Positions 34,044 through 43,094 of a DNA stretch of 64,000 nucleotides are shown here, piece after piece. The stretch's first letter is position 1, and each line of letters begins with the position of its first letter. The position numbers were made by a program, and so were the translations under genes. Source of the DNA: DASRWT01 sp963748485 (GTDB lineage Bacteria > Methylomirabilota > Methylomirabilia > Rokubacteriales > CSP1-6); NCBI GenBank assembly GCA_963748485.1, contig CAVVJF010000009.1, forward strand, positions 1,550,001 through 1,614,000, written 5' to 3'. Below the pieces are notes generated by a model that was not told the DNA's origin, ran no database searches, and was given only the letters and a program-made list of their open reading frames with translations.

Positions 34044-35174
34044 ATGAGCGAACCCACGAACGGCGGCCGGGAGCGGGCCTACCAGGCCCTGCGCGAGTCG
34101 GAAGAGCTCCACCGCGCGACCCTCAGCAATATCTCGGATGCGGTCTTCCTCACCGACGACGAGGGCCGCTTCACGTTCATCTGTCCCAACGTCGACGTGA
34201 TCTTCGGGTACCTGCCCGACGAAGTGCAGGCGATGGCGCGCATCAGCCGCCTCCTCGGCGAGAACCTCTTCGATCCTGCGCAGCTCGCCGCTCAGGGCGA
34301 GATTCGGAACATCGAGCGCGAGATCACGTCGAAGTCCGGGGTGCGCCGCACCGTCCTCGTCCTTCTGAAGGCGGTCGCGATCCAGGGCGGCACCGTGCTC
34401 TACTCCTGCCGCGACATCACCGAGCTCAAGCACGCCGAGGAAGAGCTGCGGGCCACCCGCCTGGATCTCACGCACGCCTCGCGCCTCGCCGTGGTGGGCG
34501 AGCTCCTGGCGTCGATCGCCCACGAGATCAACCAGCCCCTCACCTCCATCCTCAACAATGCGAGCGCCGGCCTGCGCCAGATGGAGGGCGGCGCGGCGCC
34601 CATCGACGAGGCGGAGCTGCGCGCCATCCTGTCCGACATCCGTGACGAGGGCCGCCTCGCCGCCGGGATCATCCAGCGCCTTCGGGGGCTGGCCCGCAAG
34701 CGAAGCCCGGAGCGGCGGGCGCTCGACGTGAACGAGGTCGCCGGCGACATCCTGCGCCTCGTCGGGGGCGACGCGCGGCGCCGCCGCGTCATCCTCAGCA
34801 CGGAATTCGTCCCGTCGCTGCCTCCGGTGGACGGCGATCTCGTCTCCCTGCAGCAGGTCATGTTGAACCTCGTCGTCAACGCCATGGACGCGCTGGACCA
34901 GGAGAAGACGGGCGAGCGGCGCGTGGTCGTGCGCACGCGCCTCGCCGACGCCGCCGTCGAGGTCGCGGTGAGCGACACCGGCCACGGCATCCCCGCCGAC
35001 CGCCTGCCGCGGCTCTTCGACGCCTTCTTCACGACGAAGGTGGACGGCCTCGGGCTGGGCCTCGCCATCGCCCGCTCCATCGTCGAATCCCACGGCGGGC
35101 GAATCTGGGCCGAGGACCACGGCGGCCGCGGGGCGACGTTCCGCCTGACGTTGCCAACCCTGGCCTCCGCGTGA
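34044..35174 (+). CDS. PAS-domain sensor histidine kinase
   Basis: 376 residues, no membrane segment, so probably cytoplasmic. One PAS domain (about 18-130, with ISDAVFLTDDEGRFTFI and YSCRDITE). The dimerisation H-box is ASIAHEINQPLTSI (phosphoacceptor His160), and the ATPase domain has the N-box QVMLNLVVNAMDAL, SDTGHGIP and GLGLGLAIARSIVESHGG. This is the class with HEINQPL found in FixL/DctB-type kinases. No response regulator gene is adjacent, so it is an orphan kinase. The input signal is unknown. Confidence 0.93.
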   Translation: MSEPTNGGRERAYQALRESEELHRATLSNISDAVFLTDDEGRFTFICPNVDVIFGYLPDEVQAMARISRLLGENLFDPAQLAAQGEIRNIEREITSKSGVRRTVLVLLKAVAIQGGTVLYSCRDITELKHAEEELRATRLDLTHASRLAVVGELLASIAHEINQPLTSILNNASAGLRQMEGGAAPIDEAELRAILSDIRDEGRLAAGIIQRLRGLARKRSPERRALDVNEVAGDILRLVGGDARRRRVILSTEFVPSLPPVDGDLVSLQQVMLNLVVNAMDALDQEKTGERRVVVRTRLADAAVEVAVSDTGHGIPADRLPRLFDAFFTTKVDGLGLGLAIARSIVESHGGRIWAEDHGGRGATFRLTLPTLASA

Positions 35175-35202
35175 TCGGCGGCCCGCCGACCGCGGGCGGC
35201 CG

Positions 35203-36204
35203 ATGACCACCGAAGCCGGCGCCCGCTCCCCCGCTCTGCGCCACTGCTGGCACCCCGTGGCCTACGCCGCGGAGGTCGCCGCCGCGGCGCCGCGCGCCGC
35301 CGAGCTGCTGGGCCGGCCGTTGGTCCTCTGGCGCGATTCGCGCGGGGTGGCGCACGCCTTCGACGACCTCTGCGTGCACCGCGGCACTGCGCTCTCGCTG
35401 GGCAGCGTGCGCGGCGACGAGCTCGTCTGCGCCTATCACGGGTGGCGCTACCGCGGCGACGGCGCGTGCTCCCACATCCCGCAGCTCGCCGAGCCGGCGG
35501 CGGTGCCGGCGCGTGCCCGCGCGGCCGCCCATCGCTGCGTGGAGCGCTACGGGCTCCTCTGGGTGGCGCTGGAGGAGCCCCGCTGGCCGCTGCCCGAGGT
35601 GCCCGAGCTGGAAGACTCCGCCTGGCGGGTGGTGCAAACCGGACCGTTCCCGTGGCGCTGCGACGCTTCACGCCAGGTGGAGAATTTCACCGACTTCGGT
35701 CATTTCGCCTTCGTACATCCGGGGCTGCTGGGTGATCCCGACCAGCCCGTGGTGGCGCCCTACGAGGTGCGCGCGGAGGGCCACGTGCTGCGCTACGACT
35801 ACGCCCGGCCCGACAGCAAGAACACGGACGATTTCCCCGTCTACGCGGACGGGGGCCGCGAAGCGGAGCGGCGGCTCACGAGCTACGCCCTCCACCTGCC
35901 CTACACCATCGTGGAGCACATCGGCTGGGGCACGAGCGAACGCCTCGTCTACTTCTTCGTCTCTCAGCCGGCTGCGGCGGACCGGTGCGTCGGCTACTGC
36001 CTGGTCGCGCGCAACTACAACCTCGATCAGTCCGACGACGTCATGCAGGAGTTCGAGCGCGTGATCTTCGCACAGGATCAGCGCGTGGTGGAATCCCAGC
36101 GGCCGGAGGCGGTGCCGTTCGACCTCGCCGCCGAGCTGCACCTACGGTTCGACGCTCTCGCCGTCGCGTATCGGCGCGCGATGCAGGCCCACGGGCTGGC
36201 CTGA
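35203..36204 (+). CDS. Rieske non-heme iron oxygenase, large subunit
   Basis: 333 residues. The Rieske [2Fe-2S] motif is present as CVH (Cys57, His59) and CAYH (Cys76, His79) with the usual spacing. The catalytic domain shows the mononuclear-iron region NFTDFGHFAFVHPGLLGD. This arrangement is that of vanillate O-demethylase and carbazole/phenoxybenzoate dioxygenase-like enzymes, which hydroxylate or demethylate aromatics with electrons from a separate reductase. No reductase or ferredoxin gene is next to it. Length fits the family. Substrate unknown. Confidence 0.9.
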   Translation: MTTEAGARSPALRHCWHPVAYAAEVAAAAPRAAELLGRPLVLWRDSRGVAHAFDDLCVHRGTALSLGSVRGDELVCAYHGWRYRGDGACSHIPQLAEPAAVPARARAAAHRCVERYGLLWVALEEPRWPLPEVPELEDSAWRVVQTGPFPWRCDASRQVENFTDFGHFAFVHPGLLGDPDQPVVAPYEVRAEGHVLRYDYARPDSKNTDDFPVYADGGREAERRLTSYALHLPYTIVEHIGWGTSERLVYFFVSQPAAADRCVGYCLVARNYNLDQSDDVMQEFERVIFAQDQRVVESQRPEAVPFDLAAELHLRFDALAVAYRRAMQAHGLA

Positions 36205-36224
36205 GCCCGGGAAAGGCACACCCC

Positions 36225-37307
36225 ATGTCGCTTCGCCCGTCGGTGACCTGGTTGCTGGTGCTGGTGCCGGTCGCCGCCGGCCTGGATCGGGCGGGCGCCG
36301 CCGCCCCCCTGGTCTTTCTCGTCGCCGCACTTGCCATCGTGCCGCTCGCCGCTCTGATCGTCCACAGCACGGAGCACGTCGCCGCGCACACCGGGCCCGC
36401 GGTGGGAGGGCTGCTGAACGCCACGTTCGGCAACCTGCCCGAGCTCATCATCTGCGTGGTGGCTCTGCGGGCGGGCCTGCTGGAGATGGTGCGCGCCTCC
36501 CTCGTCGGCGCGATCCTGGCCAATGTGCTGCTGGCGCTCGGGGTGGCGTTTATCCTGGGCGGCCGTCGCTTCCACGTGATGGACTACAACCCCGCCGGCG
36601 CGCGCGCCTACGCGAGCATGCTCATGCTGGCTGTGATCACCCTGGCGATGCCGGCGGCGTTCCATCGCTTTCTCGGGGCGCCTCAGCCTGCGGTGAGCCG
36701 GCCCCTGGATCTCGGGGTCGCCGTCGTGCTGCTCGCCACCTACGTCTGCTATCTCGTGTACATGATCGGGACCCATCCGGAGCTCTTCGCCGCGCGCGGG
36801 ACTGAGGAGCACGGCCCCCACGGTGAGACGACGTGGAGCGCCGGACGCGCCGTCGCCACGCTCGTCGGAGCCTCCGCCGGCGCGGCATGGATGAGCGAGG
36901 TGCTGGTGGGCGCGGCCGAGGCCACCGGCCACGAGCTCGAGATGTCACCCGTGTTTCTCGGCATGGTCCTGCTGGCGGTGATCGGGGGCGCCGCCGAGAG
37001 CGGCTCCGCGATCGCGATGGGGCGGCGCAACAAGCCCGACCTGGCGGTGGGTATCGCCATGGGCAGCTCGATCCAGATCGCCCTCTTCGTGACGCCCGTG
37101 CTCGTGCTCCTGAGCAGCGTGGTCGGCCCCGCCCCCCTGAGTCTCGCGTTCAGCCGGCTCGAGATCGGCACCTTGCTGGTCGGCACGCTGATCGTGGTGA
37201 CCACCGCGAACGACGGCCGGGCCACCTGGTTCAAGGGCGTGCAGCTGCTCGCCGTCTACCTCATCATCGCCGCGTCGGTCTACTGGCTGCCCGTCAGCAC
37301 GCCATGA
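36225..37307 (+). CDS. Ca2+/H+ antiporter (CaCA family, ChaA/CaxA type)
   Basis: 360 residues with about eleven hydrophobic segments in two halves. Each half carries the conserved alpha-repeat of cation/Ca2+ exchangers: GGLLNATFGNLPELII in the first, and VIGGAAESGSAIAMGRRNK in the second, with the acidic residues that coordinate the ion. An acidic loop between halves (about 190-205) is typical. It would move Ca2+ out of the cytoplasm against protons. The ATG at 36225 is chosen because the preceding frame is shadow sequence of the Rieske gene. The stop overlaps the start of the ion channel gene. Confidence 0.93.
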   Translation: MSLRPSVTWLLVLVPVAAGLDRAGAAAPLVFLVAALAIVPLAALIVHSTEHVAAHTGPAVGGLLNATFGNLPELIICVVALRAGLLEMVRASLVGAILANVLLALGVAFILGGRRFHVMDYNPAGARAYASMLMLAVITLAMPAAFHRFLGAPQPAVSRPLDLGVAVVLLATYVCYLVYMIGTHPELFAARGTEEHGPHGETTWSAGRAVATLVGASAGAAWMSEVLVGAAEATGHELEMSPVFLGMVLLAVIGGAAESGSAIAMGRRNKPDLAVGIAMGSSIQIALFVTPVLVLLSSVVGPAPLSLAFSRLEIGTLLVGTLIVVTTANDGRATWFKGVQLLAVYLIIAASVYWLPVSTP

Positions 37308-37957
37308 GGCGCTACGCCGCTCACCGCTACACCATCCTCTTCTATACGCTGCTCCTCACACTCGGCGCGGCGCCGCTGCTCGCCGCGCTCCGCTTCAGCA
37401 CGGACCTCCTCCAGGTCTTCCTCGCGTTCAGCCTCCTGGCCGCGCTGCTCGGCGTCCCCGGCCAGCGCTGGCGGGTGGCGCTGATGCTCCTCGCCGCGCT
37501 CGCGGTGGGACTGCGCGCCGCCCCCACCTCCGCGGTCGGCGCCGGCCTGACGAATGGGGCCCTCGCGGTGACCAGTGGCATCGCTCTGCTCGCGGCCGCC
37601 AGCGCCCTCCGGTTCGCGATGCGCACCCGCGCGGTGGATGCCGAGCACATCTACGCGGCCCTGAGCGTCTATCTCATCGCGGGCCTGGTCTTCGGAGTCC
37701 TTCACTGGACGATCGAGAGCGCCTGGCCCGGCTCGTATAGCGAGGCCGGCGCCAGCGGTGGCGGCCTTTCGCTGCCCACCGCGATCTACTACAGCTTCGT
37801 GACGCTGGCGACGCTCGGATACGGCGATGTCGTGCCCAGGAGCGAGATCGGACGCGGCGTGACGGTGCTGGAGGCGGTCGGCGGCCAGCTCTACGTCGCG
37901 GTGATGATCGCCCGGCTCGTCGGCGCCCGACTCCAGCGGGACGACCGCGCCGGTTAG
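37304..37957 (+). CDS. two-pore-region ion channel family protein (K+ channel-like)
   Basis: 217 residues with about six hydrophobic segments and a pore loop TLATLGYGDV between the last two, which is the GYGD selectivity filter of potassium channels. There is no voltage-sensor arginine pattern and no RCK domain. The ATG overlaps the antiporter stop (ATGA), so both proteins are made together; a joint role in balancing cation flux is likely but inferred. The stop lies inside the stop region of the convergent DUF2088 gene (4-base overlap). Confidence 0.88.
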   Translation: MRRYAAHRYTILFYTLLLTLGAAPLLAALRFSTDLLQVFLAFSLLAALLGVPGQRWRVALMLLAALAVGLRAAPTSAVGAGLTNGALAVTSGIALLAAASALRFAMRTRAVDAEHIYAALSVYLIAGLVFGVLHWTIESAWPGSYSEAGASGGGLSLPTAIYYSFVTLATLGYGDVVPRSEIGRGVTVLEAVGGQLYVAVMIARLVGARLQRDDRAG

Positions 37958-39351
37958 GCGGCCCGGCGGTCCGGATCCGCCGGCATGCCGGCCTGCTCGA
38001 CGACGCCGATCGAGGCGCCGGGGCCATGGAGCCGGACGGCGCGGTCGACCGCCTCCTCCACGCTCGACGCGACCTCGAAGCCCAAGTGTCGAGGCACGTG
38101 CGCGTCGCGGGCGCCGGCGACGATCACCCGGCCGACGCGGCGCAGGCGCTTCAGCGGATGCGTGGCGAGGATCCCGTGAATGGGATGGAACGCGAAGCGG
38201 TGCCGGTAGGCTTCGATGTACTCCGCGTGGCGCGCGTACGCGGTCTCGAAGCGGGCGGTGATCTCGTACGCGTCTCGCGTCTGGGTGAGCACGTGCTCCC
38301 ACACGTCGGGATAGGACGGATGGTGGACGTGATCCCACGCGTCCCGGACGGCCGCCGCCATCACCACCGTGCACCCCGGCTTCCCCGCGGCGTCGATCAT
38401 GCCGCCGAGGTAGCCCAACCCCATCGAGATCAGCGTCAAGATGGGATTCACCGACGCCCAGATCGCGTACGGGCTAGAGTCGGGCACCCCGTAGACGAGG
38501 ATGTCGCACGGCTCGGGAGCCGCGGCGCGCCGCGAGGAGAAGCGCCGCGCCTGCACCTCGAGGGCCGCGCGCCGCGTCTCGTCCACGCCCCCGGCGAACA
38601 CCTGCGCGGCCTGGAACGGGTCGGCGAGCAGGGTGTCGACCTTGAAGATGCGCCGGCCCAGCCGGCCTTCGAGGTGGCGGCCCATCTCGTCCAGGACGGC
38701 GTGCATGCGGTTGCGCTCGAGCGACATCGACATGCCATCGGGGTCGTGGGTCACGCGGATCGATTTCCACGTGGACAGCCCGATGCACACGGACTTCCAC
38801 CCGCCGGTGAAGCCGCGGATGTAGTTGGTGTTGACGTACACGGTGAGGTCGGCGTCGGTGACGCGCCGGCTGACCTCCACGGGGTAGCCGTGCTCGGGCG
38901 TCGTCCCGAGGTCGGCGATCTGCGTGGGATCCTCCGCGTCGTGACAGGACAGACGTCCCTCGAACTCGTCGACCAGGCGATCGTCGAGGAGGCGGCGCAG
39001 CTCGGCCGGGCGCAGCATGCGGTGCAGCGCGTTCGCGCACACCAGCCGCACCTGGGAGCGCGCCACCCCCGCTTCCGCCAGCTCGTCCAGTACCGCTCGG
39101 ATCGCGACAGGTCGGACGGGGCCGAACGAGCCGACCGTGTGGTCGTCGAAGGCGATGGTGACGCGCGCGCCGGGCTTCACGAGCTCGCGGATGCGGGGCA
39201 GCCCGCGGGACGCCGCCAGCGCGGCGCGCACCGCGCCGTCGAGATCGGCGAGCGGGGGCAGCGCGCCCTCCGCGGCGCTCGTCAGCCGGCGCGTCCCGGC
39301 CGGGAGCGTGGCCTGAATGGTACCGTCAGCGTAGGGTAGCTCGACCTTCAC
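37954..39351 (-). CDS. DUF2088/LarA-like protein (intact paralogue)
   Basis: 465 residues from the GTG at 39351 (VKVELPYADGTIQATLPAGT). Same segments as the frameshifted copy at 26151: IAFDDHTVGSFGP, GFTGGWKSVCIGLSTWKS (equivalent region to the nickel-pincer lysine site of LarA) and NPILTLISMGLGYLGG. LarA is a nickel-pincer-dependent lactate racemase; members of this broader family are uncharacterised and may act on other 2-hydroxy acids. Its neighbours upstream are a universal stress protein gene (start-stop gap 23 bases) and an oligopeptide-type binding protein gene. Longer upstream extension of the frame has no family-like sequence. Confidence 0.85.
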   Translation of the reverse strand: MKVELPYADGTIQATLPAGTRRLTSAAEGALPPLADLDGAVRAALAASRGLPRIRELVKPGARVTIAFDDHTVGSFGPVRPVAIRAVLDELAEAGVARSQVRLVCANALHRMLRPAELRRLLDDRLVDEFEGRLSCHDAEDPTQIADLGTTPEHGYPVEVSRRVTDADLTVYVNTNYIRGFTGGWKSVCIGLSTWKSIRVTHDPDGMSMSLERNRMHAVLDEMGRHLEGRLGRRIFKVDTLLADPFQAAQVFAGGVDETRRAALEVQARRFSSRRAAAPEPCDILVYGVPDSSPYAIWASVNPILTLISMGLGYLGGMIDAAGKPGCTVVMAAAVRDAWDHVHHPSYPDVWEHVLTQTRDAYEITARFETAYARHAEYIEAYRHRFAFHPIHGILATHPLKRLRRVGRVIVAGARDAHVPRHLGFEVASSVEEAVDRAVRLHGPGASIGVVEQAGMPADPDRRAA

Positions 39352-39374
39352 GTCGAAGGGACGAGGCGGCTCCG

Positions 39375-40253
39375 CTAGTGCGCCAGGCCGCGCAGGCGCG
39401 GGAGGGCGCGCGCGCTCACCGACACGGCGAGCAGCGGGCACCGGGCCTCGCGAAGGACGCGCTCGGTTGTACTGCCCCGCAGCGCGTCCATGAAGCCGTG
39501 CCGTCCTTGGGTCGTCATGACCACGAGGTCCGGCCCCCACTCCTGCATGGAGGCGACGAGGCGGTCCACGGCGGCGCCCGACTCCGTCTGCCGCTCCCAG
39601 CTCCAGGTCCCGCGCTGAGGCGTGACGATCGTGGGAAACGCGGCGTCGCCGACGTGGAGCAAGCGAAAGGTGATGGGATCGTTCCCCGCGAGCAAGGCCA
39701 GCGAGACCGCGGCGTCGATCGCGGGCTGCGCCGACGGTACGTGATCCACCGGCACGAGAATCCGGCGCAGGCCTAGCTCGCCGGTGTGCGGCGACACGAA
39801 GCCGGGTGCGCCCTCGGGAACGAAGAGGGCGATCTCGCCGGCGTGCTGACCGATGGCCGCGGCGACGCTCGGCTGTCGCCAGCGAGCGAACCCGTCCCGC
39901 GGGTGCGTGGCCATGACGATCAGGTCGGCGGGGTGCTCACGGAGGAACTCGCACGTTTGCGTCACTGGATCGGAGGCTGCCGCCTGCACCTTCTCGATGT
40001 GGACGCCGAGCTCGGCGACCGCCGAGCTCGGGCTGCCGGGCGGCAGCACTCGCCATCGCTCGAGCGCCTCGCGCACGCCCGGGAAATTCTTCCAGCCGGT
40101 GGGCCCCGCGTCCGGGGCGACGTGCAGGACGCGGAGCTCACCGGTCGTGAGCAGGGTGAGCTTCAGGGCATGCGCGAACGCTAGCTCGCTGGCGGCGGAA
40201 AAATCCGTCGGGTGGAGGAAGCGCCAGGAGCCGGCGCGCTCGGGATCGGTCAT
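39375..40253 (-). CDS. tandem universal stress protein
   Basis: 292 residues made of two UspA-type domains (about 10-140 and 160-285). Landmarks are FLHPTDFSAASELAFAHAL at the N-terminus, DLIVMATHPRDGF in the first domain, LRRILVPVDHVPSA opening the second and DLVVMTTQGRHGFMDALRGSTTERVL at the end, the latter with the G-2x-G-9x-G(S/T) ATP-binding pattern. It lies 13 bases downstream of the binding protein gene and 23 bases upstream of the DUF2088 gene. Role in stress tolerance is known for the family only in general terms. Confidence 0.9.
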   Translation of the reverse strand: MTDPERAGSWRFLHPTDFSAASELAFAHALKLTLLTTGELRVLHVAPDAGPTGWKNFPGVREALERWRVLPPGSPSSAVAELGVHIEKVQAAASDPVTQTCEFLREHPADLIVMATHPRDGFARWRQPSVAAAIGQHAGEIALFVPEGAPGFVSPHTGELGLRRILVPVDHVPSAQPAIDAAVSLALLAGNDPITFRLLHVGDAAFPTIVTPQRGTWSWERQTESGAAVDRLVASMQEWGPDLVVMTTQGRHGFMDALRGSTTERVLREARCPLLAVSVSARALPRLRGLAH

Positions 40254-40266
40254 GCCGTGATGTCGT

Positions 40267-41814
40267 TCACGGCTTCAGGGCCATGTCGCGGGCCTGGATC
40301 AGCTCGTCGCTGCGGGCCTTCCAAGTGAGCCGCTTGCTGGCGCCGTAGAGATCGATCTGCTGATAGAGCGGGATCGACGGCACTTCCTCGATCCAGAGCT
40401 TGTTGATCTTGTGGTACTGGGCCAGCCGCTTCTTCTCGTCCATCTGGCTCTGCGCCTCCTCCGTCATCCCGTTGAAGTCGGGGTTGTCCCAGTTGACGAA
40501 GAGGCCGGGGGCCTTGAAGAGGGGCACGTAGATGGCCTCGGCGTCCATGGTGGGATGGCCCCAGCCGATCAGCCACACCGGGCCGGCTTTGTGCACGTAC
40601 ACCATATTGTTCAGATAGGCCACGAACTCGTGCGTGCGCAGCGTGGTGCGGATACCCGCCTTGGTGAGCTGGCCCGCCACCGCCTCCGCGACCTCCTTGT
40701 CGCGCACGTAGCGGCCCTGGGGGCCGTTGAGCACGATGTCGATGCCGTTCGGGAACCCGGCCTCGGCCAGCAGCTTCTTGGTGCGGGCGAGGTCCTGCTT
40801 GACGGGCTTGAGCGATGGATCGAAGCCGAAGTGCAGCGGGGTCAGCATGGTGGCCGTCCGCACCGCCTTGCCGTCCATCACCCCGCGGATGATCTCGTCC
40901 GCGTCCACCGCCGAGGACAGGGCCTGCCGCACGCGCTTGTCCGCGGTGGGCCCCGCGTAGGCGCCGATCGTCTTATGGGAGGCGTCCATCTGGTGCGTGT
41001 AGATCATGAGCTGGATGGTCCGGATGGACGGCGCCGTGCTGAGGAAGATCTTCGGGTGCTTCTCGATGATCTTGGCCAGATGAGGCGGAATGTTGACGGC
41101 GACGTCGATCTCGCCGTTCTGGAGGGCGGCCACGCGGACGGCGTCGTCGGGAATCGGTTTGAAGACGACCGTCTTGATGTTGGGGGCGCCCCGCCAGTGA
41201 TTGGGGACGGCCTCCATCACGATCTCCTCGTCCTTGGCCCAGCGCACGAACTTGTAGGGCCCGGTGCCGATCGGATTTTTGGAGATCGCTGCGGAGTCCT
41301 TGCCCGTGTACTCCTTGGCGGGGTACATCGACGCGCTCCGGAGGGTCAGGTGGGGGACGAACACCGGCCACGGCTTCTTGGTGTGCACGCGCACCGTGTA
41401 CTGGTCCACGATCTCGACCCGATCGACGAGGCCGAAGGACGGCGCGCCCCGGAGCTTGTTGGCGGGGTTGGAGAGCCGCTCGAGGCTGAACTTTACCGAG
41501 TCGGCGTTGAAGTCTTCCCCGTTGTGGAACTTCACGCCCTTGCGGAGCTTGATCTCCCAGGTGGTGGGCGCCACCAGCTTGGGCAGCTCGGCGGCCAGCG
41601 CCGGCACCAGCTTCAGGCTCTGGTCGCGCTCCACCAGCATGTCGAACATCTGAGCCCCCACGTTGGAGGCGGGCTGCTCGGACTGATTCATCATGTCGAG
41701 CGTGGTGGGGTCCACGCCCTGGGCGATGACGACCTTGCCTTCCGGGGCTGCGAGCGCCGCGGCGGGAAGCGTCAGGACAGTCAGTGCGAGGACGACGGCG
41801 CGCCAATTCCTCAT
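40267..41814 (-). CDS. periplasmic ABC transporter binding protein, family 5 (peptide/nickel type)
   Basis: 515 residues with a signal peptide (VVLALTVLTLPAAALA) and the SBP_bac_5 fold: VVIAQGVDPTTLDMM, LRKGVKFHNGEDFNADSVKFSLERL and the later NPIGTGPYKFVRW and LLAEAGFPNGIDI are characteristic. Members bind peptides, nickel complexes or other polar solutes. No permease or ATPase gene is adjacent; the downstream genes are a universal stress protein and DUF2088. The ATG at 41814 has a GGGAGG ribosome binding site. Confidence 0.92.
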   Translation of the reverse strand: MRNWRAVVLALTVLTLPAAALAAPEGKVVIAQGVDPTTLDMMNQSEQPASNVGAQMFDMLVERDQSLKLVPALAAELPKLVAPTTWEIKLRKGVKFHNGEDFNADSVKFSLERLSNPANKLRGAPSFGLVDRVEIVDQYTVRVHTKKPWPVFVPHLTLRSASMYPAKEYTGKDSAAISKNPIGTGPYKFVRWAKDEEIVMEAVPNHWRGAPNIKTVVFKPIPDDAVRVAALQNGEIDVAVNIPPHLAKIIEKHPKIFLSTAPSIRTIQLMIYTHQMDASHKTIGAYAGPTADKRVRQALSSAVDADEIIRGVMDGKAVRTATMLTPLHFGFDPSLKPVKQDLARTKKLLAEAGFPNGIDIVLNGPQGRYVRDKEVAEAVAGQLTKAGIRTTLRTHEFVAYLNNMVYVHKAGPVWLIGWGHPTMDAEAIYVPLFKAPGLFVNWDNPDFNGMTEEAQSQMDEKKRLAQYHKINKLWIEEVPSIPLYQQIDLYGASKRLTWKARSDELIQARDMALKP

Positions 41815-41858
41815 GGGAGCCTCCCTTGGGTGCCGCTACTCTACCACGGGCCTCCGTG

Positions 41859-41864
41859 TAGTAT
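41859..41864 (+). promoter_or_regulatory. -10-like hexamer upstream of the LLM gene at 41883
   Basis: TAGTAT (41859-41864) lies 18 bases before the ATG, and a strong GGAGGT site (41873-41878) intervenes, so this message has a normal short leader. No good -35 is seen. Confidence 0.3.
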
Positions 41865-41882
41865 CGGGGGTCGGAGGTAACG

Positions 41883-42944
41883 ATGCGCTTCGGGACGTTT
41901 TTCTTCTTCCAGGCTGCGCCGGGGCTCAGCCATGCCGAGGTGGTCCACCGCGAGCTCGAGCAGATGCGGTGGACGGAGGAGCTCGGCTTCGACCAGATCT
42001 GGCTCACCGAGCACCACTTCATCGACTACGGCCTCGCGGTGGATCCCGCCAGCCTCGCCGCCACCGCCGCCGCCCTCACCCACCGCGTCCGCATCGGCCT
42101 GGCCGCCGCGATCCTGCCCTTCCATCACCCGCTGCGCCTGGCCGAGCAGCTGGCCCTCATCGACATCATCTCGAAGGGGCGCCTGGACGTCGGCGTGGGG
42201 CGCGGCAACCGCCCAGCCGAGTTCCGCGGCTACCACGTACCCCAGCAGGAGAACCGCGAGCGCTTCGACGAGGCGGTGGACATTATGCTCCGGGCCTGGA
42301 CGGAAGAGCGGTTCGCTCACACCGGCCGCTTCTTCACGATCGGCGAGACGCGCCTCATCCCCAAGCCCTGGCAGCGCCCGCATCCGCCCATCTATCAGGT
42401 GTGCGGCAGCGACGACGGCATCGAGAGCTCGGCGGCCCGCGGCTGGCCCATGCTCAACTCGATCCTCACCGGGCCCATCAGCCAGCTCGTCAAGCGGCGC
42501 GATTCGTACGTCACCGCTCTCCACAAGCATGGCCGCGGCGAGGCCGAGATCGCGGCGCTCATGAAGGACTGGGGCGTCTCGCGCCAGATCTACGTGGCGC
42601 CCACGGACGACCAAGCCCTCGCCGAGGCCAAGGACGCCGAGATGTGGTATCAGGACTCGCTGCGCCGCTTTCAGGTGCCGGAGCGCATCGAGGACGCGCA
42701 TCCGAGTCTCCAGCCCGGCTTCCGCGCCGCCGCCGAGCGCTTCGCCAAGGTGACGTGGGAGGGCCTCGTGACGGAGACCCTCGCGTTCGGCTCCCCGGAC
42801 ACCGTCAGCCGCACGATCGAGGAGATGCGCGCCATGGGTGTGGGACACGTGCTCTGTTGGATGAACTTCGGCGGCCTCCCCCAGGACAAGATCCGCCGCT
42901 CGATGGAGCTCTTCGCCACCGAGGTCATGCCCCACTTCCGCTGA
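41883..42944 (+). CDS. LLM-class flavin-dependent monooxygenase/oxidoreductase
   Basis: 353 residues of the luciferase-like family: MRFGTFFFFQAAPGLSHAEV, LGFDQIWLTEHHF, RIGLAAAILPFHHPLRLAEQ, KGRLDVGVGRGN and later FGSPDTVSRTIEEMRAMG. The EHHF segment and two-domain layout resemble bacterial luciferase alkanal monooxygenase-like enzymes. It has a good GGAGGT ribosome binding site and is divergent to the family 5 binding protein gene. Whether it uses FMN or F420 is unknown. It is the second of three LLM genes in the window. Confidence 0.9.
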   Translation: MRFGTFFFFQAAPGLSHAEVVHRELEQMRWTEELGFDQIWLTEHHFIDYGLAVDPASLAATAAALTHRVRIGLAAAILPFHHPLRLAEQLALIDIISKGRLDVGVGRGNRPAEFRGYHVPQQENRERFDEAVDIMLRAWTEERFAHTGRFFTIGETRLIPKPWQRPHPPIYQVCGSDDGIESSAARGWPMLNSILTGPISQLVKRRDSYVTALHKHGRGEAEIAALMKDWGVSRQIYVAPTDDQALAEAKDAEMWYQDSLRRFQVPERIEDAHPSLQPGFRAAAERFAKVTWEGLVTETLAFGSPDTVSRTIEEMRAMGVGHVLCWMNFGGLPQDKIRRSMELFATEVMPHFR

Positions 42945-43094
42945 CGGGGGGTCCGGCGGCAGCCCGGACTCACTATCGGCGGGTAGATTCTCCCGGGCGC
43001 CGGTCGCGTCGTCGGCAAGCCCGCGTTATCTCGATCCGCGCGCCGATGGCACCCCCGTTGCAGTCACAAAGGCCCGAGCGAAATAGGTGCCTGC

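Noticed and set aside
31982..34057. Minus-strand open frame of about 690 codons opposite pgaB
   Set aside because: Antisense shadow of an intact deacetylase gene; composition rich in Arg, Gly, Glu and Val without motifs.
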